Shown one piece after another: positions 1 to 8,586 of a DNA stretch of 32,558 nucleotides. Position numbers and translations under genes: made by a program. Under the pieces are notes generated by a model, which had not been told where the DNA came from, did no database searches, and saw only the letters and a list, made by a program, of their open reading frames with translations. The stretch comes from Pseudomonadota bacterium (lineage in GTDB: Bacteria; Pseudomonadota; Gammaproteobacteria; Burkholderiales; Burkholderiaceae_C): NCBI GenBank assembly GCA_021846965.1, contig JAJZWA010000043.1:1-32558 (forward strand). Direction: 5' to 3'. Numbering within the stretch: the first letter of the stretch is position 1; each line of letters opens with the position of its first letter.

Positions 1-441
1 GATGTGCACTTCTCGGTGATGAGCAACAAGAACGCCAGCACCGAGGCGGAGAACGGCATCGGGCTGCTGCGCAGCGTGGAACTGGCCCAGCGCGACGCGG
101 GGCTGCTGGGGATTTTCGGGGGCTACCCCTACACCTTCCTGCGCCGTGGCAAGCGCACGCTGCACGGGCTGTGGGAAGGCGAGGAGGTGCTGAGCAAGTC
201 CACGGACGACCAGGCGCTGCGCTTCGAGTGGCAGCTGGTGGGCCAGGGCGGCAACGTGGCGCGCCCGGCGCACCTGGACGTCAGTCTTTCGACGCGGGTG
301 GAGAACAACCGCGTGGGCGCGGCGCGCTACAGCGCGATCAGCGACGAGCAGGCGGTGGCGCTGTGGGATCGGCTGCTGGAGAACCTGAAGTTCCGCGTCG
401 CGGTGCCCGGCGCCACGGCGCAATCGGTGGCGTTGGGCTGA
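1..441 (+). CDS. C-terminal part of a Tli4-type type VI secretion immunity protein (5' end outside window)
   Basis: The frame is open from base 1 and ends with TGA at 439-441, so only the last 146 residues are present. The fragment resembles the C-terminal domain of Tli4, the immunity proteins that neutralise type VI secretion lipase effectors of the Tle4 group. Supporting features are a 'GLWEGEEVL' segment (the family usually has Gly-x-x-Gly-Glu-Glu), a following 'FEWQLVG' strand, a 'PAHLDVSLST' strand, and a closing 'DEQAVALWDRLLENLKFR' helix. Family assignment is from remembered consensus, not a search. The partner effector would be expected upstream, outside the window. The next gene converges on it with only 7 bases between the stops. 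If the assignment is wrong, this is simply a conserved soluble protein fragment of unknown role. Confidence 0.6.
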   Translation, partial: DVHFSVMSNKNASTEAENGIGLLRSVELAQRDAGLLGIFGGYPYTFLRRGKRTLHGLWEGEEVLSKSTDDQALRFEWQLVGQGGNVARPAHLDVSLSTRVENNRVGAARYSAISDEQAVALWDRLLENLKFRVAVPGATAQSVALG

Positions 442-448
442 GCGGCGA

Positions 449-1093
449 TTATTCGTGCAGCAGCGCCATCGCGGCGCCGAAGCCCACGAACAGCCCGCCG
501 GTGACCCGTGCGAAGGTCCGGGCCACCTGGGCGCGGCGCAGCCAGCGCCCGAGTTGGGCGCCGCTGCCGGCGTAGACCAGGTACCAGCTCAGCTCGATCA
601 CCGCGAAGCTGCCCAGCAAGGTGGCGAATTGCGGCAGCGCGCGGGCTGTCGGGTCGATGAACTGGGGCAGCAGCGCCGCGGCGAACAGGATGGCCTTGGG
701 GTTGCTGCTGGCCACCGCGAAACCGTTACGGAACAGCGCCCAGCGGCTGCGGGTCGGGAAGGCGAGGGCCTGGGGCTCGGATTCGCCCGTCGGTTGCTCG
801 CCGGCATGCCGGGCGCTGCGCCAGGTGCGCACGCCCAGCCAGACCAGATAGGCCGCACCCGACAGGCGCAGCGTGTCGAACAACGCGGGCCAGGCCTTCA
901 GGAACACCCCCAGCCCGGCGGCCGATACGCTCATCATGAGCAGCAGCGCGCACAGGCAGCCTGCCATGGTCGCCGTGGAGCGGCGCAGGCCATGGCGTGC
1001 GCCATGGCTCATCACCAGGAGCATGTTCGGGCCCGGAATCGCGGAGATCACGCAAACGGTGACGACGTACAGCAACCAGGTGTGCAGGGTCAT
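449..1093 (-). CDS. LysE/RhtB family amino-acid exporter
   Basis: This is a 214-residue inner-membrane protein, the usual length for the LysE/RhtB family, which exports amino acids or their derivatives. It opens with a hydrophobic helix carrying the family hallmark 'SAIPGPNMLLV', followed by 'GARHGLRRS', several further hydrophobic helices and 'ASSNPKAILF', a second family landmark in the middle of the protein. The reading frame extends 29 residues further upstream, but that segment is rich in Arg and Pro with no membrane character. The ATG at 1093 places the first helix at the N terminus as in relatives, although no clear Shine-Dalgarno precedes it. The substrate cannot be read from sequence. 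It diverges from the MerR-type regulator at 1217; the shared 123-bp gap holds a dyad that could also affect this gene, but a role in metal response is not implied by the family. Confidence 0.88.
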   Translation of the reverse strand: MTLHTWLLYVVTVCVISAIPGPNMLLVMSHGARHGLRRSTATMAGCLCALLLMMSVSAAGLGVFLKAWPALFDTLRLSGAAYLVWLGVRTWRSARHAGEQPTGESEPQALAFPTRSRWALFRNGFAVASSNPKAILFAAALLPQFIDPTARALPQFATLLGSFAVIELSWYLVYAGSGAQLGRWLRRAQVARTFARVTGGLFVGFGAAMALLHE

Positions 1094-1187
1094 GGGGGAG
1101 GGTCGGAGTCGATGGGGGCGGCGGAGGCAGCCCACGGACGGAGTATGCCACGCAAGCTGAAGGGATTTGCCCCAGCTCAAGGATTCA

Positions 1188-1209
1188 AGCTTACAACTGG
1201 CTGTAAGCT
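1188..1209. promoter_or_regulatory. Perfect dyad, probable MerR/CueR-family operator
   Basis: Arms AGCTTACA (1188-1195) and TGTAAGCT (1202-1209) are exact inverted repeats separated by the 6-base centre ACTGGC. The dyad lies 7 bases upstream of the MerR-family start codon and in the divergent gap to the LysE gene. MerR proteins bind such dyads between the -35 and -10 elements of an over-long promoter spacer. I could not fix an unambiguous -35/-10 pair; TAAGCT (1204-1209) is a possible -10 for rightward transcription, and if TTACAA were the -35 the transcript would be nearly leaderless. The dyad itself is seen directly; its use by the adjacent regulator is inferred. Confidence 0.7.
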
Positions 1210-1216
1210 AGGGCCC

Positions 1217-1639
1217 ATGGATGCGACCCCTGACCTCACCATCGGCCAGTTGGCTCAGCGAGCCGAGCTGGCCACCGAAACCCTGCGGCATTACGAACGC
1301 CTGGGCTTGATCGAGCCCAGCCGACGAAGCGCGTCGAACTATCGCCTGTACGACGCGCAGGCCCTGGAGCGTCTGCGCTTCATCCGGCGCGCGCAGGCGC
1401 TGGGGTTCTCCCTGCCCGATATCCGTCAATTGCTGGATCTGCATCGCGCGGGCGAAGGCGACATGGGGCAGGTACGCGCCATCGTCGAGCAACGGCTGCG
1501 GCAGATCGAGCAGCGCATGGCGGACCTGCAACGCCTGCGCGATGGGCTGGAGCAAATGGCGCGGGCCTGCCCGGGGCATGGCGCGATGGCGAAGTGCCCC
1601 ATCCTGGCCGCGCTGTGTTCCGAGGAGCATGCACCATGA
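1217..1639 (+). CDS. cueR: MerR-family metal-responsive regulator, CueR-like
   Basis: This 140-residue transcription factor has an N-terminal winged helix ('[25 protein letters not shown]' region, residues 8-32), a second DNA-contact segment '[16 protein letters not shown]', a long dimerisation helix (about residues 84-115) and a C-terminal metal loop with C118 and C127 in '[11 protein letters not shown]'. The position matching the divalent-metal Cys of ZntR-type sensors appears to be Met83 rather than Cys, which fits a monovalent (copper or silver) sensor. The metal loop has eight residues between its cysteines, one more than E. coli CueR. The stop codon overlaps the copA start (ATGA, 1636-1639), so the two are translationally coupled, and a perfect dyad sits just upstream. 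The start at 1217 gives the standard family N terminus; the frame stays open far upstream only because of high GC. Copper is inferred from the neighbour; a lead or cadmium sensor is less likely. Confidence 0.85.
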   Translation: MDATPDLTIGQLAQRAELATETLRHYERLGLIEPSRRSASNYRLYDAQALERLRFIRRAQALGFSLPDIRQLLDLHRAGEGDMGQVRAIVEQRLRQIEQRMADLQRLRDGLEQMARACPGHGAMAKCPILAALCSEEHAP

Positions 1640-4479
1640 ATTCCGTCAGCAACCCCAGCGGCGCGAGCTCCATCGACGCGCCGCCGGCATCCGCGGACCC
1701 CGCCCGCTGCGAGCTCGCGCTGGACGTCGACGGCATGAGCTGCGCCTCGTGCAGTTCCCGCGTGGAGTCCGCCCTGAACGCCTTGCCGGGGGTGCAGGCC
1801 AGCGTGAACCTGGCGACCGAGCGCGCGCAGGTGCGCTTCGATCCCTCGCGCCTGGACGCCACGGCCCTGGTCCGGGCCGTGGATGCCAGCGGCTACTCGG
1901 CGCGCACCGCCGAGCTCGTGCTGGATGTGCAGGGCATGACCTGCGCCTCCTGCGTGGGCCGGGTCGAGCGCGCGCTGCGCGCCGTGCCGGGGGTGCTGGG
2001 CGCCGAGGTCAACCTGGCCGCGGAAACCGCCGCGGTGCGCTACCTGCCCGCCAGCGTGGAGCCCCAGGCGCTGCTCGACGCCGTGGCCCAGGCCGGCTAC
2101 TCCGCGCGGGTGCGCGATGCCGATGCCGCGCGCGCCGCCGCCGATGCGCAGGCGCACAAGCAGGTGCAGCTGCGCTCCATGCGGCGCGACGCCTGGCTGG
2201 CGGCCGCGCTGGGCGCCGCCGTGGCGCTGATCGCCATGGGAGGCATGCTGTTCCCCCCCTTCACGCAGGCGCTGGACCGCCTGCTTCCCCTGCCGGCGGG
2301 AAGGTCGGCCAGCGACTGGCTGCAGGCCGTTCTGGCCACGGCCGTGGTGTTCGGCCCCGGGCGGCGGTTTTTCCGCAGTGGCTGGACCGCGTGGCGTCAC
2401 CTGGCGCCGGACATGAATTCCCTGGTTTCCACAGGGGCTGGCGTGTCCTGGCTGTACAGCCTGGTGGTGCTGCTGGTGCCGGGCTGGTTCCCGCCCCATT
2501 CGCGGCATGTGTATTTCGACTCGGCGGCGGTGGTGATCGCGGCGGTGTTGTTCGGCAAGTACCTGGAGGAACTGGCCAAGGGGCGCGCCTCCCAGGCCAT
2601 CCGGTCCCTGGCGCGCCTGCAGGCGCGCGATGCGAGGGTGCGCGTGGGTGGCGAGCAACGCGACGTTCCGATCGGCCAGGTACGCCCCGGCGACGAGGTC
2701 GTGGTGCGTCCCGGAGAGCGTCTGCCCGTGGATGGCGAGGTTCTGGAGGGGGCCTCGCATGTCGACGAATCGATGCTCAGCGGCGAGCCCATGCCGGTGG
2801 ACAAGCAGCCTGGCGGCATGGTGCGCGCGGGCACCGTGAACCAGCAGGGGCTGCTGGTGGTGCGGGCGACCTCCGTGGGCGCCGACACCATGCTGGCGCA
2901 GATCATCCGCCTGGTCGAGCAGGCGCAGGGCGGCAAGCTGCCCATCCAGGGTCTGGCCGACCGGGTGGTGCGGGTGTTCACGCCGGCCGTGCTGCTGGTG
3001 GCCCTGGCGAGCTTCGCCGCGTGGATGCTGCTGGCGCCGGCACCGGCCCTGAGCCACGCGCTGCTCGCAGCGGTGGCGGTGTTGGTGGTGGCCTGCCCCT
3101 GTGCGATGGGTCTGGCGACCCCGGCCGCCATCATGGTGGGCACCGGTCGCGCCGCCGAGCTCGGCGTGCTGTTCCGCAAGGGCGAGGCGCTGGAGGCGCT
3201 GTCGCATGTCGATACCGTGCTGCTGGACAAGACCGGCACGCTCACGCGCGGCCAGCCACGCCTGAGCGCGCTGCATGCCGGCGAGGGCGTCGACGAGGCC
3301 GAGTTGCTGGGCCTGGCGGCCGCGGTGGAAGCCGGTTCCGAACACCCGCTGGGCCTGGCCGTGGTCGCGGCTGCCCGCGAGCGCGGCCTGGCATGGCCCG
3401 AGGCCACGCAGTTCGAGGCGCGCGCCGGCTTCGGCGCGCGTGCCCGCGTGAACGGCGCCATGATCGCGCTGGGCACGCGTCGCTACCTGGAACAGCTGGG
3501 AGTGGACCCGGGCAGGCTGGACGCCGCCGCCGCGGGCCTGCTGCAGCAGGGCGCCACCGTGGTGTACGCGGCGCGCGATGCGCAGGCGCTGGGCGTGCTC
3601 GCGGTGTCGGATCCGCCGCGCCCCGAGTCGGCCGCAGTGGTGGCCCGCTTGCGCGAACTGGGCATGGCCGTGCACATGGTCAGCGGGGATTCGAGCCGTG
3701 CCGCGCAGTCGCTGGCGCGCGTGCTGGGCATCGAGTCCGTGCATGCCGAGGTGCTGCCCCAGGGAAAGGCCGAGGTGGTGCGCGGGCTGCAACAGCAGGG
3801 CAGGCGGGTGCTGTTCGTCGGCGACGGCATCAACGACGCGCCGGCGCTGGCCCAGGCCGACGTCGGCATGGCGCTGGCCAGCGGAACCGATATCGCCATG
3901 CAGGCCGCCGACGTCACGCTCACCCGCGGCGACCTGGGGGCGCTGGTGTCCGCGCTGCGAGCGGCTTCGCGCACCATGTCCACGATCCGCGGCAACCTGT
4001 TCTGGGCCTTCGGCTACAACGTGCTGCTGATTCCGGTGGCCGCGGGGGTCGGTGCGCCGTGGGGGCTGTTCATGAGCCCGATGCTGGCCGGCATCGCGAT
4101 GGGCCTTTCGTCGGTGTTCGTGCTGGGCAACAGCCTGCGCCTGCGGGGTCTGCGTGCCTGGGTCCCGCCGGTGTCGAATCCGGTTTCCGAGTCTTCGCGG
4201 CCCGCGGGCGGGCCGCTGTCCTTCCCATCGTCCACCAGGAGTTCCACCATGAGCGCATCCACCACCAGTCCCTCGACCACCCTGAGCATCGAGGGCATGA
4301 GCTGCCAGCATTGCGTGGGCAGCGTGACCAAGGCATTGCTGGCGGTGCCCGGGGTCGAGTCGGCGCAGGTCAGCCTGGAAGCGGCGAGCGCCGAGGTGCG
4401 GGGCAGCGCGGCGCGCGATGCCCTGGTCGATGCGGTGCGCCGTGCCGGCTATGTCGCCACCGCCCAGCCTGGCGCCTGA
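1636..4479 (+). CDS. copA: Copper-exporting P1B-type ATPase with a C-terminal CopZ-like domain
   Basis: This 947-residue inner-membrane pump would move Cu(I) out of the cytoplasm using ATP. It has two N-terminal metal-binding domains with 'GMSCASC' (C36, C39) and 'GMTCASC' (C103, C106), transmembrane helices, the actuator motif 'LSGEP', the metal-path '[11 protein letters not shown]' (C487, C489), the phosphorylation site 'DKTGT' (D531), 'GSEHPLG' and the hinge '[11 protein letters not shown]'. The late helices carry 'AFGYN' and 'MGLSSVFV', as expected for the copper subgroup. Unusually, the frame does not stop after the last helix. It runs through a Pro/Ser-rich linker (about residues 844-871) into a third heavy-metal domain with 'GMSCQHC' (C890, C893). 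That last part has its own start signals at 4237-4251 and may also be made separately. The gene begins inside the regulator's stop codon (ATGA). Confidence 0.93.
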   Translation: MNSVSNPSGASSIDAPPASADPARCELALDVDGMSCASCSSRVESALNALPGVQASVNLATERAQVRFDPSRLDATALVRAVDASGYSARTAELVLDVQGMTCASCVGRVERALRAVPGVLGAEVNLAAETAAVRYLPASVEPQALLDAVAQAGYSARVRDADAARAAADAQAHKQVQLRSMRRDAWLAAALGAAVALIAMGGMLFPPFTQALDRLLPLPAGRSASDWLQAVLATAVVFGPGRRFFRSGWTAWRHLAPDMNSLVSTGAGVSWLYSLVVLLVPGWFPPHSRHVYFDSAAVVIAAVLFGKYLEELAKGRASQAIRSLARLQARDARVRVGGEQRDVPIGQVRPGDEVVVRPGERLPVDGEVLEGASHVDESMLSGEPMPVDKQPGGMVRAGTVNQQGLLVVRATSVGADTMLAQIIRLVEQAQGGKLPIQGLADRVVRVFTPAVLLVALASFAAWMLLAPAPALSHALLAAVAVLVVACPCAMGLATPAAIMVGTGRAAELGVLFRKGEALEALSHVDTVLLDKTGTLTRGQPRLSALHAGEGVDEAELLGLAAAVEAGSEHPLGLAVVAAARERGLAWPEATQFEARAGFGARARVNGAMIALGTRRYLEQLGVDPGRLDAAAAGLLQQGATVVYAARDAQALGVLAVSDPPRPESAAVVARLRELGMAVHMVSGDSSRAAQSLARVLGIESVHAEVLPQGKAEVVRGLQQQGRRVLFVGDGINDAPALAQADVGMALASGTDIAMQAADVTLTRGDLGALVSALRAASRTMSTIRGNLFWAFGYNVLLIPVAAGVGAPWGLFMSPMLAGIAMGLSSVFVLGNSLRLRGLRAWVPPVSNPVSESSRPAGGPLSFPSSTRSSTMSASTTSPSTTLSIEGMSCQHCVGSVTKALLAVPGVESAQVSLEAASAEVRGSAARDALVDAVRRAGYVATAQPGA
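4237..4251 (+). promoter_or_regulatory. Internal ribosome binding site and start codon within copA
   Basis: AGGAG at 4237-4241 is followed after 7 bases by ATG at 4249, an ideal Shine-Dalgarno arrangement inside the open copA frame. It lies in the region encoding the low-complexity linker between the last membrane helix and the C-terminal heavy-metal domain. This is exactly where a separate chaperone gene would start, so independent initiation is likely. Confidence 0.7.
4249..4479 (+). CDS. copZ: CopZ-like copper chaperone, in frame with copA
   Basis: From the internal ATG the product would be a 76-residue soluble protein consisting of a Thr/Ser-rich leader and one heavy-metal-associated domain with the Cu-binding 'GMSCQHC' motif (C19 and C22 of the short form). 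The later '[11 protein letters not shown]' and 'RRAGYVA' segments are normal for the ferredoxin-like fold. Copper chaperones of this size deliver Cu(I) to CopA's N-terminal domains. A strong ribosome binding site precedes the ATG. No stop codon separates it from copA, so the same sequence is also predicted as the tail of the ATPase. Whether the cell makes the fusion, the free chaperone or both cannot be decided here. A sequencing error masking a copA stop is possible. Confidence 0.7.
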   Translation: MSASTTSPSTTLSIEGMSCQHCVGSVTKALLAVPGVESAQVSLEAASAEVRGSAARDALVDAVRRAGYVATAQPGA

Positions 4480-4507
4480 GCGAGCCGCGTTGCGGCCAGG
4501 GCGGGGT

Positions 4508-4523
4508 GCGCGCCGCGGCGCGC
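4508..4523. other. 16-nt GC palindrome between convergent genes
   Basis: GCGCGCCGCGGCGCGC is a perfect palindrome in the 48-bp gap where copA/copZ and the SDR gene converge. It could fold as a short stem on either transcript and contribute to bidirectional termination, but there is no T tract on either side, so a classical intrinsic terminator is not supported. Confidence 0.3.
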
Positions 4524-4527
4524 GACT

Positions 4528-5277
4528 TCAGCCGGGCGTGCCCGGCAGGCTGCGCAGATCGGCCACCGCTTCCTGGCCGAAGGCCTCGCTCAACAGGTAG
4601 TCCACCAGGCGGCGCGCGCAGTCGGCGGGGCTGGCCAGCTGGCCTTCGCGCTGCAGCTTCTGGAATCGCTCGCGCAGGGGAAAGCGCGCGGGGTCCACGC
4701 TGCGCAGCGCGGCCTGCATCGAGGTGTCGACCACGCCGGGGGCCAGGGAACAGATGCGCAGCCCGGGCGTGCGATCCAGCGCCACGGCGCGGGCGTGCTG
4801 GTCCAGCGCTGCCTTGGTGGCGCAGTAGATGCTCCATCCGGGGTAGGGGTTGCGCGCCGCGCCGCTGGATACATGCACGATGCGTCGCTCCTGCCCTGCG
4901 TCCTCCACCGCGCACAGCGCGGCGCTGAGCATCAGTGGCGCGCCCACGTTCAGGTTCACCGCATCGGCCACGGCCGCCAGGTCCTGCGTGGGCAGCGGCC
5001 CCATGGGTTCCAGGGTTCCCGCGTTGTTCACCAGGAGCACGCGCTGGCGCCCGAGCATCCAGTTCGCCAGTTGCGGCCCGGCCAACCAGGAGCGCAGTGC
5101 CGCGGGATCGCTCAGGTCCAGCGTACGTTCCTCGAACAATCCCGGCGCGGACTCGACGGGCGTGCGCAAGGCACCGCGCGAGACCCCCAGCGTGGCGATG
5201 CCACGGCTCAGCAGCTCGTGCAGGATCGCGGCCCCCAGGCCGCGGGAGTGTCCGGTGACGATGGCGCAAGTCTGCAT
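4528..5277 (-). CDS. Short-chain dehydrogenase/reductase, benzil/sepiapterin-reductase-like
   Basis: This 249-residue cytosolic oxidoreductase has the classical SDR layout: the NAD(P) glycine motif 'VTGHSRGLGAAI' at the N terminus, 'NNAG', the catalytic Ser in 'VHVSSGAA', and 'YCATK' supplying the Tyr and Lys. The C-terminal half has 'PGVVDTSMQ', seen in the group that includes sepiapterin and benzil reductases. The substrate is not known. The start at 5277 is supported by AAGGAG 9 bases upstream on the coding strand; the longer frame to 5319 lacks support. It begins 4 bases after the stop of the GGDEF-EAL gene, so the two are probably co-transcribed, although no functional link is obvious. 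Confidence 0.85.
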   Translation of the reverse strand: MQTCAIVTGHSRGLGAAILHELLSRGIATLGVSRGALRTPVESAPGLFEERTLDLSDPAALRSWLAGPQLANWMLGRQRVLLVNNAGTLEPMGPLPTQDLAAVADAVNLNVGAPLMLSAALCAVEDAGQERRIVHVSSGAARNPYPGWSIYCATKAALDQHARAVALDRTPGLRICSLAPGVVDTSMQAALRSVDPARFPLRERFQKLQREGQLASPADCARRLVDYLLSEAFGQEAVADLRSLPGTPG

Positions 5278-5281
5278 GCGT

Positions 5282-8200
5282 TCAGGCTCCTTCGGGCGGG
5301 GTGGTGGGATGCAGGACAAACACGCCGCCGGGAGAGCCTTGCAGGGTCAGCGCCCAGAAGCGCTCGCGCAGCTCGTCGCTGGCCATGTGCAGTTCCAGCT
5401 CCAGGGCCGGGCGGGCCAGGGGCTCGTCCAGCCAGCGCCGCATCAGGCCGTACAGCTCGGTCTGGCGCTGCACGAGGTCCTCGAAGCGCGCCTGGTGGCG
5501 CCAGCGCCCGGCATGATGCTGGCACCACTGGCCGATGGGGCAGCGCAACGCGGCGTCCGGTTGGCGCAGCAGGGCCTCGGACTCGGCGTCCAGCGCACCT
5601 TGGGTGAGCTGGCGAAGCATGGTGCCGACCGAGACGATGGCCTCGATGCCGTCGGGCCCGAGGCCGCCGGGCTTGCCGAGATCCGCGCTCCACGCCAGGC
5701 GCTGCGGCCAGTCGGCCATCCATTCCAGCAACTGCGCGGCGGGCATCGGGCGCGCGACCGCGTAACCCTGCAGGTGCAGGCAGCCCATGGCCACCAGCAC
5801 GCGCGCCAGCTCGGGGGTTTCCACGCCTTCGGCCACCACGCGCACGCCCATGAGCTGCGCCGTGCGCAGGATGCCGTAGGCGATGCTCAGGTCCCGCGCG
5901 TCGTGCAGCAGGTCCTTCACGAAACGGCGCTCGATTTTCAGGGTGGAGACGGCCAGGGCCTGCAGGTGGGTCAGCGAGGCGCTGCCGGTGCCGAAGTCGT
6001 CCAGGCTGACCTGCACGCCCAGGGCGTGGCATTCCTCCACCCGACGCCGGGTGGCGTCGCCGTCCAGCAGCGCGCCGTGCTCGGTGAGTTCCAGGGTCAG
6101 GTTGCCCGGGCGCATGCGCGGGTGACGGCCCAGCAGCTCCCGCAGATCGTCGAGGAACTGCGGCCCCAGGAAATGCCGCGGACTGATGTTCACGCTCATG
6201 CCGAGATCGAGATCGCGGGAGCGCCAGCGCTCGATCCACAGCGCGGCCTGTTCCAGCACCCAGCGTCCCACCGGAACCGCCAGGCGCGGCTCGTCCAGCA
6301 CATGCTCGAACTTGCCGGCGGTATGCAGGCGCCCCTGCTCGTCGAGCAGGCGCAGCAGACCCTCCACCTGGATCACGTTCGGCAGGCCGCTGCGCTGGCG
6401 CGGCACGCTCAGGATGGGCTGCACGTGCATCTGCAGCCGCCCCTGCTCCAGGGCATGCTCGATGGCGCTGAGCCAGCCCTGGCGAGCCTCCACCTCGGCC
6501 TGCATGTTCTGGTCGAACAGGCAGGCCTGGTTGCGTCCGCGGGCCTTCGCCGCGTACAGCGCGATGTCGGCCTGGCGCATCAGGGTCTGCGCGTCCTCGT
6601 TGCCCGTGCGCAGCGCCAGCCCCAGCGACAGCCGGGCCGACAGCACCTGGCCTTCGATCTCGATGGGGGGGCGCAGCGCGGCCATGACGCGCTCGGCGAT
6701 GCGCTGGGCGCGCCGCGGGTCCTTGCCCACCGGGAGCAGCAGGGCGAATTCGTCGCCGCCGATGCGGGCCAGGATGTCGCTGTCGCGTCCCTGGCGTGAC
6801 TGCTGGGACAGGCGCAGCGCCCCGCGCAGGCGCGCCGCGACCTCCACCAGCAACGCATCGCCGGCCGCGTGCCCGAAGCGATCGTTGATGGTCTTGAAAT
6901 CATCCAGGTCCGCGATGCCCAGCGCGACGTCGTCGCGTCGCGCCAGGGTCTCGGCCAGGAGTTTCTCGAAGGCGCCGCGATTGCTCAGGCCGGTCAGCGA
7001 ATCGCGTTCGGCCAGCTCGCGGATCTGCTGTTCCTGCAATTTGCGCTCGGTGACGTCCTGGATGGTCCACAGCGCGCCGGCCGATTCATGGTTCGCGCCT
7101 TCCAGGGGGGTGTAATGCCGCAGGAAGATGCGCCCGTCGTTGAGCCAGACCTCGTCCACCGCCGGCTGGTGTTCGTTGAACAGGATCTTCACCTGGTTCA
7201 GCGATTCGCGCCCGCCGGCATGCATGTGTTCGATCAGCGCCCACACGGCCCGCCAGGGCTTGCCCAGAAGCTCGCGCGGTGGCTGGGGGATGCCGATCAT
7301 GCGGGTGAAACCCTCGCTGCAGTACTGCACCAGTCCGGCGGGGTTGAACACGATCAGACCGCCAGGAAGGTTGTCCAGGATCTGCTCGAACAGGCTGGCG
7401 TCCTTGCGCTGCGCGTCTCGCGCCTGCTCGCTGCTGGCCAGCGACAGCCGCAGCCGGTCCAGCCATTCGCGCTGAAGAAGAAGATCGCGGCGCAGCAGCA
7501 CCCCCACCATCAGCCCCAGCACCAGCGCTCCCGCCAGCGGCAGGCGCACCCGGCTCCACCAGTCCGCCACCACCGCGCTGCGCGGCGTGACCACGAAGGC
7601 GGTGAGGGCGTAGCCGTCCAGGCGATGCCGCGCTCCCACGTAGATGCGGCCGCTGGGGTCGGCGTCGGCAGCACCCTCGGCGGACATCGTGCTGCGGCCG
7701 GGGTTGTGCAGCATGGCCTGCATGATCAGCCCGTCATGGCGCTGCGTGTAGTAGGCCTTGGGGTCTGCGGTCCGCGGCGCGGGCCAGCGCCCCAGCAGAT
7801 AGCCGGTCTGTTCGAGCACGCCGAACACCAGCTGGGGGTCGGCTCCCTGCTGCGCCAGCGATCGGTACAGCATGCTTTCGGCGTCCTGGTCCAGCGCACC
7901 CAGTACCACGAAGCCCTTGTGGGAGCCCGCCGCAGCCTGGCCCCAGGCGATGGGGAGCAACACGCGGCGCTGCGGGCCGCGCAGGACGGGGCGGCCGATC
8001 TGCAGCGAGCCCGGATGGGCGCGTGCCAGGGCTTGCACCTGCCGCAGGTCCGCAGGTCCGGTGCCATCCCATTCCACCACGCTCAATTGGGCGACGTGGG
8101 GTTCCGTGGTGCGGAAGTCCTGCAGCGCCTGCGCCAGGCCGTCGTCCGGATGCTCCAGCCAGCCGCGGGAACGGATCTGCGCGGCGAGGAAGGCCAGGCC

Positions 8201-8419
8201 CCGCGAATAGCGGTTCAGGTGGTTCTGCACGGCGACCTGCACGATTTGTGCGGTTTCCGCGAGTTCGGCGCGCCGATTGCGCATCTGCTCGGTCCACGAC
8301 GCCACCAGGAACCAGCCGGTGATCAATACCAGCGTGGCCAGGACCGCGGCGAAAGGCAGCAGGCTGTGCCGGCGGATGGGGCCGTCGTCGAGCGGGGGCC
8401 GGGGGTCGGGCGTGGTCAT
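5282..8419 (-). CDS. Membrane-anchored PAS-GGDEF-EAL cyclic-di-GMP protein with CZB-like tail
   Basis: This 1045-residue inner-membrane signalling protein makes and/or degrades cyclic-di-GMP. An N-terminal helix (about residues 20-42) and a second one (about 293-310) enclose a roughly 245-residue periplasmic sensor. A PAS domain follows (about 343-455, with 'IQDVTERK' at its end), then a GGDEF domain with an intact 'GGDEF' (554-558) and an inhibitory-site 'RDSD' (545-548) exactly five residues before it. The EAL domain follows (about 650-900): its signature is 'VEGLLR' (EGL instead of EAL), but the catalytic 'LDDFGTG' (D807, D808), 'LTE' (E780) and K828 are present. The last 130 residues contain 'CPIGQW' (960-965), like the Cys motif of zinc-binding CZB domains, without the expected following histidines. 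The ATG at 8419 is chosen because it precedes the first helix closely. Confidence 0.92.
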   Translation of the reverse strand: MTTPDPRPPLDDGPIRRHSLLPFAAVLATLVLITGWFLVASWTEQMRNRRAELAETAQIVQVAVQNHLNRYSRGLAFLAAQIRSRGWLEHPDDGLAQALQDFRTTEPHVAQLSVVEWDGTGPADLRQVQALARAHPGSLQIGRPVLRGPQRRVLLPIAWGQAAAGSHKGFVVLGALDQDAESMLYRSLAQQGADPQLVFGVLEQTGYLLGRWPAPRTADPKAYYTQRHDGLIMQAMLHNPGRSTMSAEGAADADPSGRIYVGARHRLDGYALTAFVVTPRSAVVADWWSRVRLPLAGALVLGLMVGVLLRRDLLLQREWLDRLRLSLASSEQARDAQRKDASLFEQILDNLPGGLIVFNPAGLVQYCSEGFTRMIGIPQPPRELLGKPWRAVWALIEHMHAGGRESLNQVKILFNEHQPAVDEVWLNDGRIFLRHYTPLEGANHESAGALWTIQDVTERKLQEQQIRELAERDSLTGLSNRGAFEKLLAETLARRDDVALGIADLDDFKTINDRFGHAAGDALLVEVAARLRGALRLSQQSRQGRDSDILARIGGDEFALLLPVGKDPRRAQRIAERVMAALRPPIEIEGQVLSARLSLGLALRTGNEDAQTLMRQADIALYAAKARGRNQACLFDQNMQAEVEARQGWLSAIEHALEQGRLQMHVQPILSVPRQRSGLPNVIQVEGLLRLLDEQGRLHTAGKFEHVLDEPRLAVPVGRWVLEQAALWIERWRSRDLDLGMSVNISPRHFLGPQFLDDLRELLGRHPRMRPGNLTLELTEHGALLDGDATRRRVEECHALGVQVSLDDFGTGSASLTHLQALAVSTLKIERRFVKDLLHDARDLSIAYGILRTAQLMGVRVVAEGVETPELARVLVAMGCLHLQGYAVARPMPAAQLLEWMADWPQRLAWSADLGKPGGLGPDGIEAIVSVGTMLRQLTQGALDAESEALLRQPDAALRCPIGQWCQHHAGRWRHQARFEDLVQRQTELYGLMRRWLDEPLARPALELELHMASDELRERFWALTLQGSPGGVFVLHPTTPPEGA

Positions 8420-8586
8420 GGCCGTAGAGCGTACCCGACCCGAGGCCTGGGCTGCGAGGGGGCGGGCGCAGGCCGGCACTGGCGGCGATTTCGAGGTCGA
8501 TCGTGAAATCCATCACGTGTGCGCTCGAGGGGGACATTTACACTCGGTTTCTCGCCGGTCGTCCCTTCGGTCCCTCGATCTTCGCC

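Noticed and set aside
1426-4928. Very long open frames overlapping copA (961 residues on the - strand, 1128 residues on the + strand)
   Set aside because: Both are Arg/Gly/Ala/His-rich with no domain; they are shadows of a GC-rich gene whose own frame has all P-type ATPase motifs.
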